From Acidobacteriota bacterium (GTDB taxonomy: Bacteria > Acidobacteriota > Terriglobia > Acidoferrales > UBA7541), in NCBI GenBank assembly GCA_019239815.1, contig JAFAZL010000972.1, forward strand, positions 1 to 13,213: a stretch of 13,213 bases of DNA, in the 5' to 3' direction. Under the pieces are notes generated by a model. The model was not told the DNA's origin. It did no database searches and saw only the letters and a program-made list of their open reading frames with translations. Made by a program: the position numbers and the translations under genes. Below, one piece after another: positions 7,137 to 13,212 of this stretch. The first letter of the stretch is position 1. Each line of letters starts with the position of its first letter.

Positions 7137-7234
7137 GGGGCTTGTTCTCCTTTGGAAGGCTGCGTCTCGCTAAAGATCACGATCGGGGAACTCAAGGTCA
7201 GCAAACCCTTCAAGCAACTTGCCGCCTGAATCAC
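7133..7234 (-). CDS. 33-aa hypothetical small protein between VirB4 and VirB9
   Basis: A GTG at 7234 overlaps the TGA that ends the VirB4 C-terminal frame (GTGA). The frame stays open until a TGA overlapping the ATG of the VirB9-like gene (ATGA). The product begins MIQAASCLKGLLTLSSPIVIF and ends KGEQAP, so it is hydrophobic in the first half with one Cys, loosely like a tiny membrane or lipoprotein precursor. There is no strong ribosome binding site for the GTG. It may be a VirB7-like small component or only a coupling frame. The VirB9 ribosome binding site lies inside this frame. Confidence 0.35.
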   Translation of the reverse strand: MIQAASCLKGLLTLSSPIVIFSETQPSKGEQAP

Positions 7235-7563
7235 TGCTGGGTCCCCGCAAGGACATCGAGCCCTTTCTCGAAGCCGTGAGCTTCAAAAGCCTCGCGTCGT
7301 TTCTGGTTGTCGTAGGGGTCGTTCGTGTAGAGCCAATAACTGCGTGCATCTACGTTCAGATTGGCGACTTTGGCGAGTTCTGGAGTCTTGATGAGAAATT
7401 GCCGTTTAGGAATGAGATTGGTGATGCAATCGACCTCGGTATCGTTCAGGTGAAACTGCCTGCGATACAACTCCTGATCCATGTTGGGATTCGCCAGGAA
7501 GATCTTGGTGGCGCAGGTTTCGACAATTACGTCGAGCAGTTCCGAGCGCTTCAGTTCGTCAAG
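7231..7563 (-). pseudogene. trbE: C-terminal part of VirB4/TrbE in the shifted frame (about 110 aa)
   Basis: This frame reads LDELKRSELLDVIVETCATK, then IFLANPNMDQELYRRQFHLN, and continues to a TGA at 7231. That is the conserved end of VirB4, including the ETCATKIFLANP motif that contributes to the ATPase active site between subunits. It is collinear with the main frame once one base is added near 7563-7566. An internal ATG at 7482 would give only an 83-residue piece that lacks this motif, so separate translation is unlikely to restore activity. Natural rejoining would need a -1 frameshift at CAA CCC TTG, which is not a classical slippery heptamer. Sequencing error or recent mutation is more likely. 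Confidence 0.9.
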
Positions 7564-9650
7564 GGTTGCGTCGACAGGATCATCGCCGCGTTATGTTTGC
7601 GCCAGGTTTTCATGACGTACTGCCGGATGCTCGGGTTTCGTAGAAACACCCACGCCTCGTCGATAAAAAACGCCTTGAAGGTGGAAGCGATTTCACGGTG
7701 GGCGCGATGCAGAATGTAGAAGAGCAAAGGCTCCAACAGTTCCGGATAGCGGCTCATAAGTTGGAAGTCGAAGCACTGAAAGCGGGAGAAGGAGACAGTG
7801 TCTTTCGAATTGTCGAAGAGGAATCCGAACTGGCCACCGCGCAGCCATTTCGCAAGCGCGTCAGAGACAAACCTGGGCAATGTGTTCGCCAGGACATCCA
7901 GGGTGCGCAAGGTGGGATCAAGTGAATAGAGGTTTTCGATCTGTTCGTAGATGGCGCGATCGGTCGCGGGGTCGAGCTTCCCGACAACGCTGCCGAGCAA
8001 GACTTTGACAAACAGCGCGAGGAAATCGAGGTTTGCCTTAGTCGGCGGCATGCAGAACGGATTGATGGTGAACGAAGTGGACTCGGTTCCAATATTCAAG
8101 TACGAGCCACCAAACAAGCGCGTCAGGCTTTCGAAGCTGCCACCGACATCGAAGATAAAAGTAAACGGATCGTATTTCTGGAGATTGGTGATCAGGAAGT
8201 TCAAGAGGAACGATTTACCGCTGCCGGTTCGCCCCAAAATCATGGTGTGCGCCGTATCGCGGTAATGCAGGTTCAAAAAATACGGCGTGCCGTGATTGGT
8301 TTCGAGGACGGCGAGATACTCCTGCCGAAGATGGCGGTTGCGGGTTTCGCCGGAATGCAGAGTGAACAGAAATGAAAGGTCGGCATAGTTGGTGTTCAGA
8401 AGATAGAGGTATCGCAGGTTGAACGCGTAGTTGCCGGGCACCGCGGCGAGAAAGGCATTCAACAGGTTGTAGCGCTCGTCGTAGAGCTGCGCGTCGTGGA
8501 CGTTAAAAACCTTGTAGCACTCGGCTGCGGCGCTTTCGACTGCGGCGAGGTCGCAATCGTAGATGACGATGGTCAGCGAAAACTGGCCGAAGTAGTTGCC
8601 GTGCAGCTCGATTTCTTCGATTCCCTTCCCGAGTTCCCGCACCTGGGATTCTTTCGCGTCGTCGAGCAGTGTGTCCTGGACGGGCAGGTCGGTCAGGTTG
8701 ACTTGGCTGAAGAATGAACGTTTGGTGTTGTGGTGGTGCCGGCGCTTGGTTTGAATGGTCCGCCGGGTTTTTCCAGGATCTTCCTTCTTCCATTCGGTGA
8801 CGACTTGGTAGTTGGCACGAATGTCGAGCAAACCTTTCAAAAGGAGTGGGAAGGTTTGGGCGGATGGTTCCTTGAGCGTGAGAACTTTGACGTAAAAGTC
8901 GTCCACGCGCAGGTGGGTGCGATGGCATTCGAGATGGGATTCGCAAAGGTAGTAGTCGAGAAAGGTGTCGTGTTTACGCTGGGCGTTGTCGAGCTTCCGA
9001 GTGTCGAAGTTCAGGGTGCGCTTTAAGATCGAGAACGCCTGATCCTTGCCGACGATTTGCACCGAAACGAAGTCCCGGATTTGTGCGCAGAAGTTTTGTG
9101 CCTTCTGCTCGAGGGCTGCCTCGGCTTTCGCGATGTCATGGGTATTGAGGATGACGAAGGCCTGTGCGGAAAAACGGCCGCGGAGTTCAACGAGGGTGGT
9201 CCCGGGATCAGCGGAAAACTGCAACAACGAATCGCCAAGAGGGCGTTGGGTACGGAGTGGCGGACCAAGCACGACGAGAACGATCGAAAGCGAGAACAGA
9301 GACTCGGCCTTCTCCCCAAGATAGGCGATCCGATTTCGTACGGCCGAGTCCACAACGGCGTTTCCGCAATAGGTGTGGGGAATCGCGTGACTGTTTCTCT
9401 TGAACAGCAGTTGGTAGACGCGATAGCGCTCATCAAATATGCGCAGCGCAGATTCCAAGCGTTTGGTAGCGATGTCGATGGAGGCCTGATCGAGACATTC
9501 GTAGTCCACGCCCTGCAGTTCCAAGACGATTCCGGGTTCGCCAGTCTTGGTGAGAAATACCTTGGGTCCCACAAACCCGAACAGGTTAACCATGGAATTG
9601 AACGCGCCGGCTTCTTCGTAGTTCTGAAAAATGCGCCTCAGATTCAGCAT
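7551..9650 (-). CDS. trbE: VirB4/TrbE-family type IV secretion ATPase, main part, cut by a frameshift (699 of about 806 aa)
   Basis: VirB4 is the large cytoplasmic/inner-membrane ATPase that powers pilus assembly and substrate transfer. The N-terminal domain covers about residues 1-420, and the RecA-like domain follows with Walker A GRTGSGKS at 473-480 and Walker B FFIDEAW around 661-667 (D664, E665). The frame ends with ILSTQPLTN and a stop at 7551-7553, where family members read STQSLDEL and continue. The missing part is found in the next frame immediately downstream. One lost base near 7563-7566 explains it. ATG at 9650 overlaps the VirB3 stop by 7 nt and has GGAG about 7 nt upstream. Identity is certain; whether the product is functional depends on the frameshift. 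Confidence 0.95.
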   Translation of the reverse strand: MLNLRRIFQNYEEAGAFNSMVNLFGFVGPKVFLTKTGEPGIVLELQGVDYECLDQASIDIATKRLESALRIFDERYRVYQLLFKRNSHAIPHTYCGNAVVDSAVRNRIAYLGEKAESLFSLSIVLVVLGPPLRTQRPLGDSLLQFSADPGTTLVELRGRFSAQAFVILNTHDIAKAEAALEQKAQNFCAQIRDFVSVQIVGKDQAFSILKRTLNFDTRKLDNAQRKHDTFLDYYLCESHLECHRTHLRVDDFYVKVLTLKEPSAQTFPLLLKGLLDIRANYQVVTEWKKEDPGKTRRTIQTKRRHHHNTKRSFFSQVNLTDLPVQDTLLDDAKESQVRELGKGIEEIELHGNYFGQFSLTIVIYDCDLAAVESAAAECYKVFNVHDAQLYDERYNLLNAFLAAVPGNYAFNLRYLYLLNTNYADLSFLFTLHSGETRNRHLRQEYLAVLETNHGTPYFLNLHYRDTAHTMILGRTGSGKSFLLNFLITNLQKYDPFTFIFDVGGSFESLTRLFGGSYLNIGTESTSFTINPFCMPPTKANLDFLALFVKVLLGSVVGKLDPATDRAIYEQIENLYSLDPTLRTLDVLANTLPRFVSDALAKWLRGGQFGFLFDNSKDTVSFSRFQCFDFQLMSRYPELLEPLLFYILHRAHREIASTFKAFFIDEAWVFLRNPSIRQYVMKTWRKHNAAMILSTQPLTN

Positions 9651-9943
9651 GGGCCGCTCCGTATGACGGGGACGGGCTGAAACTTCATGGGGTCGTACTG
9701 GCGGCGGAACCGTGCCGCTAGAAAGAGCAGGCGCAGAATTTGTGGATCGGTCGCAGTTGCCCAGCGCGCAAAGAAAAACAAGAGAAGAAATGTGAGAATG
9801 CCGCCGCGCAGGCTACCGAGCAGGTTGAAAGTCGCGGCGCCGACGCACATGGCGAAGAAGAACAGCTTTCGCTCGGCTCCGAGAATGGTGAGCGGCCGCG
9901 AGAGCGAACGCTGGACCGCATTGATGCGCGTCTGTTCGTACAT
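9644..9943 (-). CDS. trbD: VirB3/TrbD-family inner-membrane protein (99 aa)
   Basis: The start MYEQTRINAVQRSLSRPLTILGAERKLF is typical of VirB3/TrbD, with a short amphipathic N-terminus. Two hydrophobic segments follow (about 28-45 and 48-65). The tail is basic and soluble (ARFRRQYDPMKFQPVP). VirB3 works with VirB4, often as a fusion, and here its stop overlaps the VirB4 start by 7 nt. ATG at 9943 has GGAGG about 6 nt upstream. A longer frame extends upstream to 10333, but it runs through the VirB2 gene in another frame and is rejected. Confidence 0.92.
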   Translation of the reverse strand: MYEQTRINAVQRSLSRPLTILGAERKLFFFAMCVGAATFNLLGSLRGGILTFLLLFFFARWATATDPQILRLLFLAARFRRQYDPMKFQPVPVIRSGPC

Positions 9944-9960
9944 AGGAACCTCCAGTGCCC

Positions 9961-10272
9961 CTACGCCGGGAAGAGCCATGCGAGGAAATTCACGGCTGCG
10001 ATGGCCATGCCGACGCCGAAGAGGACGCCAGCGAGAACACGTTTTGAGCCACCCTCGCCGAAAGCGAACGTGAGACCGGCGACGACAATCGATACCAAAG
10101 CGAGACCGCGGGCAATCGTGGTGGTGAACGCCTGCTGCAGAACATTGACGGCGTTCTCCCAGGGAGAATTGCCTTGCGCCAGGAGTGGCGCGGCAAGGGC
10201 CAAAGCCAAACCGAACAGGACCAGGAAGCGAAACGAGTGAACCGTGAGGAAGCGGATTCTTACGACATTCAT
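9961..10272 (-). CDS. trbC: VirB2/TrbC-family major pilin precursor (103 aa)
   Basis: The layout is that of VirB2/TrbC pilins: a long signal sequence (about residues 1-32, with the hydrophobic core FLVLFGLALALAAPLLA), a short polar stretch (QGNSPWENAVNVLQQAF), and two hydrophobic helices at about 52-69 and 79-101 separated by a Gly-rich loop (GEGGSKR). The mature pilin would be about 70 residues. ATG at 10272 has GAGG about 6 nt upstream. An in-frame start at 10362 adds a Cys/Arg-rich leader unlike a pilin and is rejected. It is the first gene of the secretion operon and is preceded by a 292-bp gap with a hairpin and a weak promoter candidate. Confidence 0.92.
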   Translation of the reverse strand: MNVVRIRFLTVHSFRFLVLFGLALALAAPLLAQGNSPWENAVNVLQQAFTTTIARGLALVSIVVAGLTFAFGEGGSKRVLAGVLFGVGMAIAAVNFLAWLFPA

Positions 10273-10293
10273 GGAGGACCTCAGCGACGGAAT

Positions 10294-10312
10294 GCATTGC
10301 CAAGTGCAATGC
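10294..10312. promoter_or_regulatory. Inverted repeat in the leader of the pilin gene
   Basis: GCATTGC, CAAGT, GCAATGC: perfect 7-bp arms with a 5-nt centre, ending 21 bp before the VirB2 start codon and next to its ribosome binding site. It could be an operator or an RNA hairpin in the 5' leader that affects pilin translation. No partner protein can be named. Confidence 0.5.
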
Positions 10313-10497
10313 GAGGGAAGCCCGCATCTCCACGGGTACACTGGATCGCGGCCGGAACGCACTGGTCCAGAGATACGCTAGGTGGCCAACTTGCCTGTTG
10401 CGTCGTGACGCCGCACGGCGGCACCCGGGACTCGCGTGCGAACTTTCCTCTATCCCATCTATTCAGCGTTTCAGGAGAAAAACGTGTCGCGCAGCGC

Positions 10498-10526
10498 TAA
10501 ATAAATTTGCGGGACCGGAAAAACAA
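10498..10526 (-). promoter_or_regulatory. Weak promoter candidate for the secretion operon
   Basis: On the minus strand, TTGTTT (10526-10521), a 17-nt spacer and TATTTA (10503-10498) give a modest sigma-70-type match; only three of six -10 positions agree. It lies in the only sizeable gap before the VirB2 gene, about 220 nt upstream of its start. The -10 falls inside an imperfect AT-rich palindrome with GCG edges (10494-10511). Confidence 0.3.
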
Positions 10527-10564
10527 GCATGTCCGGAGACACAAGTCGGGAGTGTAGCGACGGG

Positions 10565-11011
10565 TCAGGGAGTCAGCTTGGGATGATGCGCGGCGATCAA
10601 GCGTTCCACGAGTTCGAAGAAAGCCGTCGCTTCCCGCAGGATTTCCTCGGCTTCGGTCTGCGTAGCGACGGAGGCATGGTCATAGTCGATCACATTGCGC
10701 TTGCGGCGGCAGGTTTCGAAGAAATCGAGAGACTTGACCGCGGATGATCCGAGTGCCAGACGAGCCGCCTCGAAGGTCGGCCGATGATGGCCCGGCGTGG
10801 AGGCGAGGCGATAGCCGGAGCAAGGGATGGCCATCTTGGCCGCCTGCAATGCGGCGTTGTATGCGGTGGCATGGCGGCGGTCGTCGGACAATTGGTCGAT
10901 GGAGGCGTCTTCAAGATCGCGCTCGATGAGCGCGCGCAGATTGTCGAGTTCTCTTTTGCTGGTCGTGTGGGGCTGCATCCTGCCGGCCGCTTGCAGTTTT
11001 TTCCAAGTCAT
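10565..11011 (-). CDS. HEPN-domain protein, probable toxin/RNase partner of the nucleotidyltransferase (148 aa)
   Basis: The protein is all-helical, with DRRHATAYNAALQAAKMAI early on and RNVIDYDHA at about 105-113. The second stretch fits the HEPN RNase signature R-X(4-6)-H (R105, H112), although H112 is spaced at the limit. The helical repeat EAEEILREATAFFELVERLI closes the protein. HEPN proteins beside minimal nucleotidyltransferases usually act as toxins neutralised by AMP-type modification. Here the gene directly follows such a partner and overlaps it by 101 nt, which is unusually long. A second ATG at 10978 would shorten the overlap. Neither start has a good ribosome binding site, so translational coupling is likely. 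Function is inferred from family and neighbourhood. Confidence 0.82.
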   Translation of the reverse strand: MTWKKLQAAGRMQPHTTSKRELDNLRALIERDLEDASIDQLSDDRRHATAYNAALQAAKMAIPCSGYRLASTPGHHRPTFEAARLALGSSAVKSLDFFETCRRKRNVIDYDHASVATQTEAEEILREATAFFELVERLIAAHHPKLTP

Positions 11012-11585
11012 CCAGTGAACCCGCGATGGTGATCAGCTTACCTTTGAGAACGGAATTGAGAAAGTGATCCGGTGCCGCGCGCTTAGCGCGGAACTCATCC
11101 GCGGAATAGTGGGTAACGTTAACCTCGCGGCCGAAGCGCTGCTCGATCCGCCGCAAGGAAGGCACTAGATCTGCCATGCCGACACTTCCGACGACGAGGA
11201 GGTCGATGTCGCTGTCTGTCCGCTCTTCTCCGCGGGCGACGGAGCCATAGATGGCGGCCCATTGAACGCGATTGCGGAAGCCAGCGAGTTCGTCCTTGAG
11301 GACGGGTACAATTCCGGCGGTCTTCGAAAGCAAGGCGTGGAGTTCGCCAAAAACAGGCGAGTCCGTGTCCGCCTTGTAGTAGGTCCTGCGACCGTCCTCG
11401 CGCCGCGTGAGAATGCCACTCCTAGCCAGGGCTTCGAGCTCCCGCTGGAGGCTGGATGGGGACGTATTGAGATGAGCGGCGAGTTCCGACAGATACCAGC
11501 TCTTGTCGGGAGATAACAACGTAGCCGCAAGGATTCCCTGGCGGACGGCCGGAAACAGCGCCTCAAGAATCGGCGAGCTACGCAT
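10911..11585 (-). CDS. Winged-helix + minimal nucleotidyltransferase protein (224 aa)
   Basis: Residues about 15-75 form an ArsR/MarR-like winged helix (SWYLSELAAHLNTSPSSLQRELEALARSGIL, then a RREDGRRTYYKA wing). The nucleotidyltransferase domain has GSVARG at 114-119 and the catalytic DSDID at 124-128, matching GS-X10-DxD. Such proteins pair with HEPN proteins as antitoxins and may bind their own operator. I chose the ATG at 11585. A GTG at 11606 is in frame but lies inside the 18-bp palindrome and probably at or upstream of the transcription start. After about residue 190 the sequence (EKTASGRQDAAPHDQQKRTR onward) is low-complexity and overlaps the HEPN gene, so the natural end may be altered. 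Confidence 0.88.
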   Translation of the reverse strand: MRSSPILEALFPAVRQGILAATLLSPDKSWYLSELAAHLNTSPSSLQRELEALARSGILTRREDGRRTYYKADTDSPVFGELHALLSKTAGIVPVLKDELAGFRNRVQWAAIYGSVARGEERTDSDIDLLVVGSVGMADLVPSLRRIEQRFGREVNVTHYSADEFRAKRAAPDHFLNSVLKGKLITIAGSLDDLEKTASGRQDAAPHDQQKRTRQSARAHRARS

Positions 11586-11587
11586 TC

Positions 11588-11605
11588 TGCGTAAATATTT
11601 ACGCA
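11588..11605. promoter_or_regulatory. Perfect 18-bp palindrome, probable autoregulatory operator
   Basis: TGCGTAAATATTTACGCA reads the same on both strands. It lies 2 bp upstream of the nucleotidyltransferase ATG and overlaps the -10 position of its predicted promoter. An extra CGTAA half-site follows at 11611-11615. A winged-helix dimer encoded by the next gene is the natural candidate to bind it, giving autorepression. Confidence 0.75.
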
Positions 11606-11623
11606 CGTCACGTAACTTGTCAA
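11596..11623 (-). promoter_or_regulatory. Sigma-70-type promoter of the nucleotidyltransferase/HEPN unit
   Basis: A perfect -35 box TTGACA (11623-11618) is followed by 16 nt and TAAATA (11601-11596) as a weak -10. Predicted initiation would be about 11588-11590, only a few bases before the ATG at 11585. The mRNA would then be leaderless or nearly so, which agrees with the absence of a ribosome binding site there. Confidence 0.55.
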
Positions 11624-11657
11624 TGCCGCAGGTACAGAAGTTGAGCCCATACTCACC

Positions 11658-12374
11658 CTAAGCTCGCGCCGCCAAGCGTCGTAGTTTCGCCAGTAAGCGC
11701 TTCATTCTCTGACGTGTGGTATTCGCAGCGTTTCCATTTCCAACAAGAAGGTCCTTACCGTTCATTCCCTCCAGCTTGAAGCGAATCAGGAGATCGAGTT
11801 CGGCGTCTGTTAATTCACCCCGTTTGAGAGACCGATAGAGAAAATGGCGGAGCTGCGCCTGTTCTTCGAAGGCGTCGGCGGAACTAAGAGGCTCCGGAGC
11901 ATCGCCGATCGTCGGGAACTGTTGATGGCTGCGCCCTTCGCGGCGTCCCCAGGCGAAGAGTTTGCGCTTGAGGGCGCGCGACACGGCAAAGGCGTAGTGG
12001 GATTTTCGCTCCACCATCTCTCTGGAGCGCAAGATCTCCAGCATACTGGCCAGCGCTTGCTGTGTGATGTCCTCCTCGTTGAGCAATGGCTGATACAGAA
12101 GAACGCGATGGATCGTTCGATGCAGCATGGGGACGAAGGCGAGCACGAGTAAGCTCTCGACAAAGTCCAGGTCTGCCGGCCGCAGGCGAAACAGAAGACG
12201 AAAGACGTCATCGGACGGGGTGTGAACAGGCACGGCTCTGAGAACTTCGAGAAGTTCCGCCGGAGATGAAAAGCCGAGGGCTGCGAGGCAAGCACTTCCA
12301 CATACATTCACCGCGCGTAAGAGATGGCGCTCCATCTCGCACAAGGGACAATCGCATGAAAACGTGAGAGGCAT
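11658..12374 (-). CDS. Sigma-70-like regulator with N-terminal CxCxxC motif (238 aa)
   Basis: The central part (LLNEEDITQQALASMLEILRSRE, about 97-119) resembles sigma region 2, followed by AVSRALKRKLFAWGRREGR. The C-terminus (LTDAELDLLIRFKLEGMNGKDL, then ANTTRQRMKRLLAKLRRLA) reads like a region 4 helix-turn-helix. C7, C9 and C12 near the N-terminus form CDCPLC, a possible metal site. I chose the ATG at 12374, which has AAGGCGG upstream. Other in-frame starts are an ATG at 12413 and a TTG at 12437, both without a good ribosome binding site. The protein probably directs RNA polymerase to, or otherwise controls, genes of the element. It is not a housekeeping sigma. ECF-type sigma or a sigma-derived transcription factor are both possible. 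Confidence 0.72.
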   Translation of the reverse strand: MPLTFSCDCPLCEMERHLLRAVNVCGSACLAALGFSSPAELLEVLRAVPVHTPSDDVFRLLFRLRPADLDFVESLLVLAFVPMLHRTIHRVLLYQPLLNEEDITQQALASMLEILRSREMVERKSHYAFAVSRALKRKLFAWGRREGRSHQQFPTIGDAPEPLSSADAFEEQAQLRHFLYRSLKRGELTDAELDLLIRFKLEGMNGKDLLVGNGNAANTTRQRMKRLLAKLRRLAARA

Positions 12375-12556
12375 GGCCGCGACCGCCTTGCGCCCGAGAC
12401 ACTTGAGGCGCATAGGAGAGCGGGGACATGCTCTCAACCGCTGGACTCCCTGGTTGAATTCCCGCTTTCAGCGAATCCAGAGGAGACGTATCCTGCGCAA
12501 TTTCTGGCAGGGCGTTCGGAGTTTGTTTTTGTTGGCCGGAGTGCCGGACAGAGAGA

Positions 12557-12594
12557 GAAAAGGAAAAGGGCCTCCAGGCGAAAGCCGGAGGCCC
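12557..12594 (-). terminator. Rho-independent terminator of ssb
   Basis: On the minus strand, GGGCCTCC (12594-12587) pairs with GGAGGCCC (12575-12568) around an inner GGC/GCC stem and a TTTC loop. TTTTCCTTTTCT follows. It lies 16 bp after the ssb stop codon and separates ssb from the sigma-like gene. Confidence 0.88.
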
Positions 12595-12609
12595 TCTCGT
12601 GTACAGACG

Positions 12610-13026
12610 TTAGAACCGTGTCTCGTGGGAAGCCTGCTCGGGAGCCGCCGCTGCAGCGGGACTTTCCGCTTCGGCGCGGCTCAGCCGACGCACGGAGTTC
12701 GCGCGCACGTTCCAGAAGATGGCGAACTTGGCAGCCTTCGCTTTCTTGGATTTGCCGTTCTCATTCTCGTATTTCGAGCTGACAAGTTGTCCGTCAACGA
12801 GGACATGGTCGCCCTTGTGGAGCGTGTCGGCGATGGACTCGCCGAGACGGTTGAACGCGACGACGCGGTGCCACTCGGTTTTCGACTGCCACTCGTCGTT
12901 CGAGTCCTTCCACGACTGCTGGGTGGCGACGGACAGCACGGTGAAATTCGCGCCGTTGCCGCGGACTTGCCGCTTTTCCGGGTCCTTGCCGAGGAAGCCG
13001 ATGAGTTGGACGTGATTGAGATACAT
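12610..13026 (-). CDS. ssb: Single-stranded DNA-binding protein (138 aa)
   Basis: The OB-fold covers about residues 1-108, with the family's opening MYLNHVQLIGFLGKDPEKR, then FTVLSVATQQSWKD, EWHRVVAFNRLGESI and KGDHVLVDGQLVSSKYE. The protein coats single-stranded DNA during replication or conjugative transfer of the element. The tail (SPAAAAAPEQASHETRF) is short and ends in Phe but lacks the acidic DDDIPF-type tip that recruits partner proteins in housekeeping SSBs. ATG at 13026 has AAAGGAG about 9 nt upstream; an in-frame extension to 13095 lacks a ribosome binding site and is rejected. A strong terminator follows. It is probably the element's own copy, not the chromosomal one. Confidence 0.95.
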   Translation of the reverse strand: MYLNHVQLIGFLGKDPEKRQVRGNGANFTVLSVATQQSWKDSNDEWQSKTEWHRVVAFNRLGESIADTLHKGDHVLVDGQLVSSKYENENGKSKKAKAAKFAIFWNVRANSVRRLSRAEAESPAAAAAPEQASHETRF

Positions 13027-13035
13027 GGTTTGTTT

Positions 13036-13069
13036 CTCCTTTTTCTGCCCCATTCCTGGGGCACCAAAA
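13036..13069 (-). promoter_or_regulatory. Hairpin in the ssb leader touching the ribosome binding site
   Basis: TGCCCC (13046-13051) and GGGGCA (13058-13063) form a 6-bp stem with a 6-nt loop. On the minus-strand RNA, the flanking CUUUU can extend the pairing into the AAAAAGG of the ssb ribosome binding site. A role in limiting ssb translation is possible but not shown. Confidence 0.4.
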
Positions 13070-13106
13070 GCGAGAGGCTTCTGCTTCCAAAGCAAGCGGC
13101 TGCATT

Positions 13107-13212
13107 CTGGGAGGGACCCAAAGGATTCACTGGGAGGAACCGGGAAAGCAGAAGACGTGAAGCTGCCGGACGCAGGAATTAGCCCGAAGCGGTGCCCAGG
13201 AAAATTAGGGCC
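13107..13212. repeat. Short direct repeats upstream of ssb
   Basis: CTGGGAGG occurs at 13107-13114 and 13130-13137 (23-bp step), in each case after ATTC and before ACC with slight changes. A second pair, CAGGAATTAGCCC (13173-13185) and CAGGAAAATTAGGGCC (13197-13212), lies 24 bp apart. The similar spacing of both pairs, close to two helical turns, suggests protein-binding sites in the control region. Chance is possible. No clear promoter was found here. Confidence 0.35.

Noticed and set aside
9644..10333. Extension of the VirB3 frame to 229 codons
   Set aside because: The extra part is an out-of-frame reading of the VirB2 gene, and the ATG at 9943 has a good ribosome binding site and a typical VirB3 start.
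10996..11006. A-rich run at the nucleotidyltransferase/HEPN junction as a -1 slippery site
   Set aside because: The heptamer A AAA AAC is not in phase with the nucleotidyltransferase frame, so classical slippage would not join the two proteins.
12242..12257. GAACTTC-GA-GAAGTTC inverted repeat
   Set aside because: It lies inside the coding sequence of the sigma-like gene (ELLEVLR region) and is probably a chance product of codon use.
12414..12557. Search for a promoter of the sigma-like gene
   Set aside because: No -35/-10 pair with acceptable spacing was convincing; nothing else was seen in this gap.
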